Assembly: GCA_001466705.2 (NCBI GenBank)
Contig: LATX02000089.1
Coordinates: forward strand, 124,001-188,000
Source of the DNA: Moniliophthora roreri
Taxonomy: Eukaryota; Basidiomycota; Agaricomycetes; Agaricales; Marasmiaceae
DNA length: 64,000 nucleotides
Direction: 5' to 3'
The notes under the pieces are model-generated. The model did not search any database. It worked only from the letters and a program-made list of their open reading frames with translations, and was not told the origin of the DNA. Below are positions 48,335-58,318 of this stretch, piece after piece; within the stretch, counting starts at the first letter, position 1; each line of letters opens with the position of its first letter. The translations under genes and the position numbers were made by a program.

Positions 48335-48342
48335 TTTATAAG
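48335..48342 (+). promoter_or_regulatory. TATA box of paralog C
   Basis: TTTATAAG about 90 bp upstream of ATG 48429, conserved in paralog D. Confidence 0.55.
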
Positions 48343-48428
48343 GGTGAGGTCAACCCACTGCGCTCTCTCATCCCAGGTGCTTGCTTACTATCTAACTCGA
48401 TAGCGAAACTTCTCCGCAATCCATTACG

Positions 48429-50090
48429 ATGTACATCTACGGCGGCAAACTCAACTGGGGTCAGTTCGCGGTCAATGAAAACGTTATCTTCGTCGTTCCT
48501 GTCGGTTTTGCTCTAAACGATCCAGTTTGTGCTTATTGGAAGTGGACTGTGAACGGCCAGGGCAAGCCGAAGACGAACATATGCTTGGTAAGTAATAGTC
48601 TTCACCAAATGAACACAAGCAATGCTCACCCGCCACTTTTCTGTAGTCGGGCGTGATCGACAGTGTCAACAATGCCGGTGGCAAATACCAGGTTAATATC
48701 CCTTTCGGCTTTTACAGCTTCAATGCCATCGTCGCGAGGGACTTTGACACACTCACAGTGACAATGCGAAACCCCAGTGGTGGCCACTCCGAACCTATGC
48801 CACTGGCCCGGCAGTACGGGAATTTTGGGGAGGTTCCTTCTACATCCGTGTACACCGGGAAGCTTAACTGGCTTAATTATGCGCAAAACGAGATGATCGT
48901 TCTCGTCATCCCTGTTGATGTATCCAACGGCGCCCACGTTGGCTTGTATTATCAGTGGACGGTCGACGGTGCGGGGGTCAAAAAGAAGAATCATTACATT
49001 AACACCACCTTCCGCGAGGTCACTACCCTTCCAAACGGCGATGTCAAAGGAACGTTTGATGATGGGTTCTACACATTCGAGGTCACCATGCACAATAATC
49101 AGCAGGCCACGATTCATATGTCCGACCCGAAGCGTAATACCGCTACAATCAACCTAACACAGGCCGACTTTAGAGCGTTAGGTAAAAAGAAGGCAAGATG
49201 ACAGCGCTATTGCTACGTGCGTTTCGCGTGACTGACGCCATTTTCGAGCAGGCTCTTATTGTCCGCTTCAGCGCAGGTACCGATCACGGCACACCTCTCG
49301 TTCAGGATATGCTCACAAAGCATTTGGGCTTCGCTCAAAGCGATGTCGAGGTATACTTTCTCGACCTCTCCAAGCAAGGCGCAAGTGGCCAAGATCCCCC
49401 CGCTGTCGCAGCTTTCAAGACCAAGTTCACAGCTTTGCTGACCGGTGCATCAGCAGGAGACGTACGCTTCGTGTATATTGATGATGTGACAGGCAAGGTT
49501 GTAAATGGTGTATGGGTGGGCGGTACTATCCGCCAAGTAAGCGCACCTCGAAATCGTACTCGCAGTATAATCATAGCTAACTATATTGTTAGTATTTCAA
49601 ACCTGGCGTCAACCTTACGATGGTGACCTCTTCATGCTTGTTCAATGGCTTGCTCGACCCAAGTGCCCCGACGGCTGGCATTCTCCTTGCTGCCTGTCAC
49701 GAGTCCCAATTCAACATAAGGGCACAGAAGACTAACAACGACCTTGTCGACCCGTGGATATATGCCATTACCGCTGTAATCAAGAAGCAGGTGCAGCGTC
49801 AAGGCGGGGTGCCATGCTACGATGTCCTGTTCAACGAGGCGAAGAGGTCCGTTAAAAAGCTGTTTGACGGAGGCCAGCTGGACCCAAACTATAAAGGTCC
49901 CAGCCCAGACGAGACTAAGCCGATTCCGTCCGGCAACTCTGGGAATACCAGCAACCAGGATCCGCAATTGATCTTCTACAACGGTTACTTCGACCCAGGT
50001 GCGCAGAGGTTCCTATTTCCGTTCGAAGCGGCAAATGGGGGACAGGCAAAGGGGGATGTTACGAGGTACCCAGATGATGAGTTGCCATGA
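48429..50090 (+). CDS. Paralog C: beta-module pair + caspase-like pseudoprotease
   Basis: Exons 48429-48587, 48647-49192, 49252-49536 and 49593-50090 give 495 aa. Exon 1 is 159 bp, as in A and B. Module 1 runs from MYIYGGKLNWGQFAVNEN to GFYSFNAIVARDFDTLTVTM. Module 2 is VYTGKLNWLNYAQNEM to GFYTFEVTMHNNQQATIHM. The caspase-like half has ALIVRFSAGTD, GDVRFVYIDDVTG, GILLAACHESQ (Cys at about residue 365), CYDVLFNEAKRSVKKLF and QLIFYNGYFDP. It ends TRYPDDELP at TGA 50088-50090. Intron 2 starts GC (AAG|GCAAGA) instead of GT; if retained it gives an immediate stop. Compared with A the linker in exon 3 is five residues shorter. Likely the intact reference for this family. Confidence 0.78.
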
Positions 50091-50500
50091 CGAGACACCG
50101 TCATTGTTGTGCAATGTGCTTAGACGTGTGTAGACAAGTCAATGATGATTTATCTCCGCACAGTATATGACGATCAACAACGATGAGATGTGCTGAATAC
50201 CGCCGAAATAGCTGAAAAATCTCGCCACCGCCTTGTCGAATTTGCTAGGATCCGCACCTGAATAGAGATTACAAGTTGGAATACGACAACAAGGAGTCAC
50301 GACATGTAAATGACATTTACCTTACAAACGATACAATGTCAACACCGAATGCTAGACATACACAAGAGTAGAACATACAACGTCCAAGGCCAATACACCA
50401 AAAAACAAAATTCCGGCCACGTTCACAATATGCCAGTTCTGTTTCTCTTATAAGGACAGATGAATCAGACGCCATGCATGGATGAGAGAATATTGCAACG

Positions 50501-51504
50501 CACCGCCTCATCAAAGGTGGGGATCGTAAAGGACTTCAAAGACGACCCGTTGCTGAATTCGACGGCAAGATGGTCATTCACCAAGACAAAGTAAAATGGG
50601 TACGCATGGGCGACTCCAGCGTCGTCACGATTATGAGTCCGAGTTTACGGGGGTTCGTCTTCTTCTGCCGGGTGAGAAAGTTGTGGTCTGATAGGCGTCG
50701 ACAGATCGTTTGGCTTGGTTCGTTTCATTATCCCGCTTCGCTCTCATGATCGTCGTTAGCACTGGCTAGCTTTGGAAAGTTTCCACAAAAACCACAACAA
50801 CAGAAATAGACTCGTAATTGCCATAGGACCCTGATAGCCCACTGCGGCAAGTATTGATAGGAGTCAACGTATCGTTTGGAGTTTTCAACGGGATAATACA
50901 ATTTGAACCGCTGATTGTTATTAATAATATTTTTCATCTGGACTGAATATTCCTGATACTGGAACACAGGCACGAACAGAGGGCGGTAGCAAAGAAAATG
51001 TGGATATCGGAATCAACATGGAAGTTCGAAGTCAAAGTCGTCCTTCTCAATACCCTGATAGAGGTGGCATTAACAAATTTCTTGCATAAGAAGAAATCAT
51101 ACGTACCAAGTCGATTACCCCACATCATACATGCGTGCGCACAACTCGGTTGGAGTTGTGTCCAATGCATTCAAATAATTCACTGCACCGAGCTCGCTAT
51201 GCTGCTCCTGAAAAAGGTTCTCCCAGAGTATGGTGGCTTCCGACGAGTTTTTTTCGGGGCCTTGGAGGAGGAGGGAGCGAAAGTTGGGGTGCTCAGTAAC
51301 CGAAGACGAATACCGAGCACTCCTTAGCGTGTTAATGTATCATCGACCCAAGCATGAAGGTGTGGTTGCAAGTCGACGTGATGATACTTTGGCATGGGTG
51401 AGGTCGGTGCGATGGGAATAAGGACGAAGAGTGTGATGAACAGCGGGCGCTTATTCAACTCCGGTTTCCTGAGAACGTGGCGACTATCTTATCACTGATC
51501 CCCA
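50501..51504. other. Spacer, no confident gene
   Basis: About 1 kb between the R1 3' flank and a MITE-like element. Open stretches at 50998-51327 plus and 50934-51170 minus lack recognisable features. There are no repeats of note. Confidence 0.45.
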
Positions 51505-52308
51505 ACTGGACGCTATCAGACGTTTTCTGACGTTCATCCAATCAACCCGCTTGACGACTTCGGAAAAGAACACCAAAATGAACTTGGCAAAACTTGTGCC
51601 CTGCGGTCCGTGCACAACTCGCCTCAAATTCCCCTGTGCCCCAGATTTCCCCACGCTCGCTTCTTTCTTAATAACCACCACTCCCCATTTCCCAACAGCT
51701 CCTTCCCGCTAGCGCATCCTTCTTCCCATCTCATTGTCGCTCTGTCGCTATATCAAGACGAAACCTGCATAGGTCAGAGGTGAAATGTGGTACGGGCAAT
51801 ACGGGCAAGGTACATGTACCACTTACTGATTGTGTTTGCAAAACTAGAGGTATTTTGACGTGTCAGGTAGCTCGGAGAAGACCCAGATGACGGCACCGAA
51901 CTTCAACATATCGTGAGTTGACTCTATAACATTTTTTACCATTTTACTAAATGTTCTGCGAGCTATAGCCAGAAAATGTCGTGTCATATCGCTCCTGGAA
52001 CTGGGCAGACGGTTAGGGCAGACGGTTTTGGTCACTCTCGCAGGTACGGTTGGGCCTGGGAGATTTGGGCGATACTTGCATTGGAGAGCTCGCGTTGATA
52101 TGTAATAAGTTGTATTTTAGTGTCTCGCAATATAGCTAATTATTGGACATTATCAGGCACGATCAGACGGAATAGGATGCCCAATAGAGCCTGTCAATTG
52201 CTGCCTATGAACCATCTGAAAAAATGCGAGTTAAGGACACTATCGAACGTTATCAGACGTCATCAGGCAAGGTTGAGGGTTGTCAGGTAACGTCTGATAG
52301 CGTCCAGT
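51505..52308. mobile_element. MITE-like element with perfect 20-bp terminal inverted repeats
   Basis: The left end ACTGGACGCTATCAGACGTT (51505-51524) is matched exactly by the reverse complement of 52289-52308. The next eight bases are also similar. Inside, TATCAGACGT and TCAGGCA words recur near the right end as subterminal repeats. At 804 bp with no transposase ORF, it is non-autonomous. I see no clear target-site duplication. It ends 10 bp from the start of duplication unit R2. Confidence 0.8.
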
Positions 52309-52819
52309 AAAACCTTACTGGGATTCAAGGATATCTGTGCATGCTACCTAACACAACCAGGACGTATCTGACTACCCCTCCCCAGACAGCGGTCAACTCA
52401 GGCTCTTCGGCCTACGAAGTAGCACCTTCATTGGCATAACTTGAACGTTCCAGTTGTGCGACGGTCCATGCCGACGGCAAATCGTCCCTCCAAGATGCAC
52501 CTCGCTGAAAACAGCCGGCCGTTCTTCAATGGAATACGTCCTAGCTTTGTGTCTTGTAGTGAAAAGTTTCTTGGAAGCTGATGCTAGATTTATGTTCAAG
52601 GAAAGCCCCCGGAAAGAATGATTGCGATTGGAAGAGTGTACGAGACAGGAATGACAGAATATTCATATGTGAACATTGCTCAAGACTTCATGGAAGATGT
52701 ATTTATCAAGTCTCGGAGTCAACTTCTCTTGTCTTCTTTGGCGGCTTCCCTCTTCCTGTTAGTGTATGGAACGGCTCGTTCGCAACGGAGGAGAGGACCT
52801 CTGCCACCAGCCTCAACTG

Positions 52820-52827
52820 TTTATAAG
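52820..52827 (+). promoter_or_regulatory. TATA box of paralog D
   Basis: TTTATAAG about 105 bp upstream of ATG 52932, in the same promoter context as paralog C. Confidence 0.55.
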
Positions 52828-52931
52828 GGCGAGAAGGTGTGACAAGACTGTCAACCCACTGCACTCTCTCATCCCCAGTGCTTGCTTACTACCCAACTCG
52901 ATAGCGAAACCTCTCTCCACCATCTCTTGCG

Positions 52932-54575
52932 ATGTACATTTACGGCGGCAAACTCAACTGGTTCCAGACCGCGGTCAATGAAAACATTATCTTCGTCGTT
53001 CCTGCCGGTTTTGCTCTAAATGATCCAATTTGTGCTTATTGGCAGTGGACGACGAAGGTAAACGTATGCTCGGTAAATAATAGTCTTTACCAGATGAACA
53101 CGAGTAGCGCTCACCCGTCACTTTTTTGTAGTCAGGCGTGATCGACAGTGTCACCAATACCGGTGGCAAGTACCAAGTCAACATCTCTTTCGGCCAATTT
53201 CTTTTCAATATCATCGTCGCAAGTGACTTTGAAACGCTCACAGTGACAATGCGAAACCCCAAAGGCGACCACTCCAAACCTATGCCACTGGACCGGCAGT
53301 ACGGGAATTTTGGGGAGGTTCCTTCTACATCCGTGTACACCGGGAAGCTCAACTGGCTTAAAAATGCCCAAAACGAGATGATCACCCTCGTCATCCCTGT
53401 TGATATATCCAATGGTGCCCACGTTGGCCTATATTATGAGTGGACGGTCGACAGTGCGGGGGTCAAAAAGAAGAATCATTACATTAACACCATCTTCCGC
53501 GAGGTCACTACCCTTCCAAACGGCGATGTCAAAGGAACGTTTGATGACGGGGTCTACACATTCGAGGTCACCATGCACGATGATCAGCAGGTCACGGTTC
53601 ATATGTCTGACTCGAAGGGTAATACCGCTACAAGCAACCTGAAGCAGACCGACTTTAGAGGGCTAGGTAAAAAGAAGGCAAGATGACAGCGCTATTGCTA
53701 CGTGCGTTTCGCGTGACTGACGCCATTTTCGAGCAGGCTCTTATTGTCCGCTTCAGCGCAGGTACCGATCACGGCACACCTCTCGTTCAGGATATGCTCA
53801 CAAAGCATTTGGGCTTCGCTCAAAGCGATGTCGAGGTATACTTTCTCGACCTCTCCAAGCAAGGCGCAAGTGGCCAAGATCCCCCCGCTGTCGCAACTTT
53901 CAAGATCAAGTTCACAGCTTTGCTGACCGGTGCATCAGCAGGAGACGTACGCTTCGTGTATATTGATGATGTGACAGGCAACGTCGTGAATGGTGTATGG
54001 GTGGGCGGTACTATCCGCCAAGTAAGTATACCTCGAAATCGTACTCGCAGTATAATCATAGCTAACTATATTGTTAGTATTTCAAACCTGGCGTCAACCT
54101 TACGATGGTGACCTCTTCATGCTTGTTCAATGGCTTGCTCGACCCAAGTGCCCCGACGGCTGGCATTCTCCTTGCTGCCTGTCACGAGTCCCAAATCAAC
54201 ATAAGGGCACAGAACGTCAACAACGACCTTGTCGACCCGTGGATATATGCCATTACCGCTGTAATCAAGAAGCAGGTGCAGCGGCAAGGCGGAGTGCCAA
54301 GCTATGATGTCCTGTTCAACGAGGCGAAGAGGTCCGTTAAGAAGTCGTTTGACGGAGGCCAGCTGGACCCAAATTATAAAGGTCCCAGCACAGACGAGAC
54401 TAAGCCAATCCCATCCAGCGACTCTGGGAATACCAGCAACCAGGATCCGCAATTGATCTTCTACAACGGTTACTTCGACCCAAGTGCGGAGAGGTTCCTA
54501 TTTCCGTTCGAAGCGGTGAATGGGGGACAGGCAAAGGGGGATGTTACGAGGTACCCAGACGATGAGTTGCCGTGA
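52932..54575 (+). CDS. Paralog D: beta-module pair + caspase-like pseudoprotease
   Basis: Exons 52932-53072, 53132-53677, 53737-54021 and 54078-54575 give 489 aa. Organisation is as in paralog C, including the GC donor of intron 2 (AAG|GCAAGA at 53678), GDVRFVYIDDVTG, GILLAACHESQ, SYDVLFNEAKRSVKKSF and the same TRYPDDELP end. Exon 1 lacks 18 bp present in C, which removes six residues around the W-x-V-D/N-x-x-G turn of module 1. A second GT (GAAG|GTAAAC at 53057) lies nearby and could act as an alternative donor. Exon 2 differs from C mostly by substitutions in module 1 (GQFLFNIIVASDFETLTV), less in module 2. Confidence 0.77.
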
Positions 54576-54964
54576 TGAGACACGATTGTTATGTTGCGCA
54601 ATGTGCTTGGACGTGTGTAAACAAGTCAATGATGATTTATTTCCGCACAGTATATGGACAATCAATAACGAATGAGACGTGCTGAACATCGCCGAAATAG
54701 GCTGAACAATTTCGCCATTAGTCACTGCCTTGTTGAATTTGCTAGGATCCGCACCTGAATAGGGATTATAATTGGAATATAACAATAAGGAGTCAGGAGT
54801 CCACATGTAATTGACATTCGCCTTACAAACCATACAATGTCAATACCAAATGCTAAACATACACAAGAGTAGAACATACAACGTCCAAGGGCCAATACAC
54901 CAAAAAAAAAGTCCAGCAACGTTCACAATATGCCAGTTCTATTTCTCCTTCAAGGACATGCGAA

Positions 54965-56335
54965 TCAGACGCCATGCGTGATGAGAGAACACTGTAGCGT
55001 ACCAAAACTTTGAATGCTCACTCGACATGGAGGTCTAGGGTGAAAGAACTCGCAATGTACTGATCTAGTATGAGTAACAGTAATACCACATTCGTGTGTT
55101 ATGTCCGCAATACAAAATACGTCAAGCGCTGATACGACCCACAGAATTGTAACAGTTCCTTCTCGGTTCCATCTGACATCAGTTTCAAGGCGGGCCCTTC
55201 GAGCTAGGTATTGTCGTTCGCGAACGAGGTGCAGAGTCGGCGGCACTTCAACTCCCGCAATCTTGACAATCTCGCCTGCAAGATTGATGCATTAATTAGG
55301 AAGGGATTTAGTGCCAGGTGTTGAGACGTACCAAAGGCATCGTAGAGTTATTTGTATGTCCCAGCTCGAACAAATGAAAGCTCTCTGTCTCGTAATCATG
55401 AGATGTCGCAGGCTGGTCCTGTTGTTTTATAGGGCTCGCTATCGAGAACAATGCAGTGCTTTGGGAGTAGATTGCGTGCTATCGGTCCTAGTAAAGCCAC
55501 CCGCGACCGTTTCAAAGAGTTGTGGGATCGGGAGTCTGGCAATACCCGTCGTAGTAGGAGGAAGTGAATCCGAAGACAATTAGAAAAGGTGGTGAATGAG
55601 TCAGCCGGTATCACCGACTGTGGAGGTCTACATCCCTCTCGGTGGTCATCAAACGGAGAGAGGACGTATGGACAACGTCGAAGCTACGGCGAGGTAGATG
55701 TATAAAGTCCCGAAACAACTGGGACTAGAAGGCTGGACGTCCACGAAATACACTTAGGCACAGTGGGATGCCCCCAAGTATATCTAATGCCGGATCGGCG
55801 TGGAGTGGTGCATAGAATGCGAGGGGCTAAAAGCGTAGATGTTGATGTGAGACCATAGTGACAGATACCAGTCAACGAACTTACGGACATGTGTTGGGCC
55901 ACCTTCCAGTATCTTCGTTCGCAATTCCTTTGATTATCAATCCATCACTAAAGCTTTAATCAAAGCAAGACTCACGATCGTCCTTCTGAATCGTCTCCCT
56001 CACATCTAGCCTTTCCAAAAGTGTTTGCATCGTTCTCGACCTCGTTTGATAGGGTCTCATTCCGTGGATGATCACTCGAACCACTGCAGACCAAACTCGG
56101 ACACTATTCCATAAGCGAAGCCCTCGAAAGCCATCGCTCAATACGAAGGATTGGGATGTAATCGCGTTTTGAAATGTCCTTGGTAGACGAAAGTAATAGC
56201 GCGGCAGCATCGAGATTCTGAGAAGAGGTTAGCTATAGCATTTTGGAAGACGATCCAACTGGCTCACAGTAGACTGAGGTTGAACGTTGAACTCCCCCGT
56301 CTCTGATTCTTCACAGGTAAGCTCAAATCACTCAT
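54965..56335 (-). CDS. Hypothetical protein gene(s), 3' part unresolved
   Basis: ATG 56335 opens MSDLSLPVKNQRRGSSTFNL and splices over a 50-bp intron (branch GCTAAC) into LLISMLPRYYFRLPRTFQ, then WSAVVRVIIHGMRPYQTRS, LLERLDVRETIQKDD, RTKILEGGPTHVR and PLAFYAPLHADPALDILGG, ending near 55730 with FRGRP. These joins are good, so this part is probably real. Further downstream, 54965-55265 holds an open frame VKIAGVEVPPTLHLVRERQYL and 55300-55450 another. A CCCTATAAAAC box near 55425 suggests a separate small gene could start there. I recognise no domain. Confidence 0.45.
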
Positions 56336-58318
56336 TCGTCACCTAGCATGACCCGATAGCCCCATAACCCCCCTGCGCAGCAAAAAAGGCCTCCTCAGTC
56401 TTTAACCCAAAGATGGACTAGACGGCGCGTATTTAACACTCCGAAGCTGCAAAACGTTTGGTTTCTTCACGATAGACGAATCATAGATGAAATACACGTA
56501 CTTTTTTTAAAGCCTAAATCTCCTCATCCTGGGGTGACTCAATGTTACCAGAATGGGACATTCGGTTCTTTCGGAGGAACTCCACACTTTTGATACTTCT
56601 CAGTTTCTCCTTAGAATATTCGGCGTTCTGCTCGTGGCTCCTTGTCCTAGTATTACCGTCAAGGGATGCCATCGCGCTGATCTGACTGCGGTCCGTTGAA
56701 TCTACTTCCATTCTTCGGCTCTTGTTTCTGCCGCATTCTCCAGTGTTCTCTGTCCGAAAGCGTTTAACGTCGCCCACAACGCAATGCAGCTGTCTCGGAA
56801 TACGCTGCTCACAGAAGGCTTATTCGCACATCCCGCCCCAGGCACGATTACAAGACTCGGGACGGAAGCAACAGCTCGACCTCCAGTATGCAACACTTCC
56901 TTCAGCCTCGGTATACGATAAGGCAGTTCATATGGTGGTTAATGAGGTGGGTGGGTGGGATACGTTGAATTCATAGTGAGCTCTTGCATCGTACTTCAAC
57001 ATTCGGTACAGTTACTGATGCCCTTGATTAGGACGATGATCTACTGGTATTAGGTATCAGGAAATAGCCATACATGACAAATACCTGCCAGTTAGCTTCA
57101 TTTCTCTCGGTCGATGACTTATCGATAGCAGTGCTAAGCCCACCGGTCAGTTGTCTCTATAATACAAATCCTTCCCAATTTTACCACCTTACCAATATAT
57201 GTTTCCGTCAGTCATTTGTTCCCAAAGGGATACGTTCCTGGCGCTGAGCCGATGTTTCCACTATAACGAATGTGGCGAAAGCCGGAAGTAGGCACCCAGC
57301 GTCCCCCTAGCTAAGGCTATGGGGAGTTTTAGCGATTCTCACAGCTGTCACCGTGGTCAGGGTCCTCCCTACAACAGAGAACACATCTTCAATGCGAAGC
57401 CGAGATTCCGTCATGAGAAGTGTAGCGAAAACTGCAGGACAGCTCAGCGCTTGCCGAGACACAGAAGACAGCTATGAGTGATGCTGATACGCGTCGAAAG
57501 GACCCTGTTTTGCGAATACAACTCCGCTTTCCGACCCTTACTTCCATTTTACTTGTTTTTTCCCGTCACATTCCCAAGGAACACCATTGGACCCACACAG
57601 GTGACACCACCATTTGAAATTCTTGTTCCATTCGACTCTTTCTGTCTTCCTCTTTTGTCGACCAAATGAGATGCCCGTGACCATGATAGACTAGGAACAT
57701 TCGCCCCGTGAATCGGCAAAATATCGTCAAGCTATCTTGCTGCAAGCTGGTTCTATATTCTCGCACAGGGATCTATTGTCCGAGGGTTCATTTCTCCGGA
57801 ATCAGGTTGCACTTTCGCCACATTTCGATGAGCGTTTGCACCCAAGCTGGTTCTATATTTTCGCACAAGGATCTGTTGTCCGAGAGTTCATTTCTCCGGA
57901 ACCAGGGTGCACTTTCGCCACATTTTGATGAGCGTTTGCACCCCAGTTCCAAAACCTCTCAATTCAGCATCACGGCGGAATCGGAGGTTTTGTGGAAAAC
58001 AGAGCAAGCACGTTTGCACTTCCCGCGTTTATGTTGAAGAAATCATAACTGTATTGGTGCCAATTCGCTAGTAGCAGTATCTACTATCAGTTTCAACTTT
58101 GGTATATGCAGCACTCAGGTGTATTAATGTCTTCCATGAGTCGGCTGTTGATTCTTGATCGATCCGCTCAACAAAGTAGCATCGTGGGACGTCATAACGT
58201 GGCGTGATTCGAACAATATATGGAGCATAAGAAAATCAATTATTCGCACGCCTTCACTCTTCTCCTTTCCCCGTCATCACGTTCGCGTCGTTCGCGCTTA
58301 ACTAACTCGAACTGCAAG
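56336..58318. other. Region with a hypothetical ORF and a tandem repeat
   Basis: On the minus strand an exon-like frame (about 56820-56514) reads RQLHCVVGDVKRFRTENTG, then KSRRMEVDSTDRSQIS, and ends SPQDEEI. The charged, serine-rich end resembles the cytosolic tail of a membrane protein, but I find no upstream exons. 57000-57480 is empty by eye. The 100-bp tandem repeat is listed separately. Confidence 0.35.
57743..57942. repeat. Two-copy 100-bp tandem repeat
   Basis: CAAGCTGGTTCTATATT... starts at 57743 and again at 57843, with about 90% identity (CTCGCACAGG versus TTCGCACAAG, and so on). It carries an open frame in one phase, but the period is not a multiple of three, so the frame is not kept across copies. 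Confidence 0.85.

Larger units (their letters stand above)
47836..50500. repeat. Right segmental duplication unit R1
   Basis: Matches R2 (52318-55000) starting at TGGGATTCAAGG and continuing through CTACCTAACACAACCAGGACG, the promoter, all four exons and the 3' flank. It is shifted by about 4.5 kb. It carries paralog C. Confidence 0.8.
52318..55000. repeat. Right segmental duplication unit R2
   Basis: Partner of R1, carrying paralog D. Start codons are 4,503 bp apart. Similarity continues through 3' flank words such as AGAGTAGAACATACAACGTCC. Confidence 0.8.
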
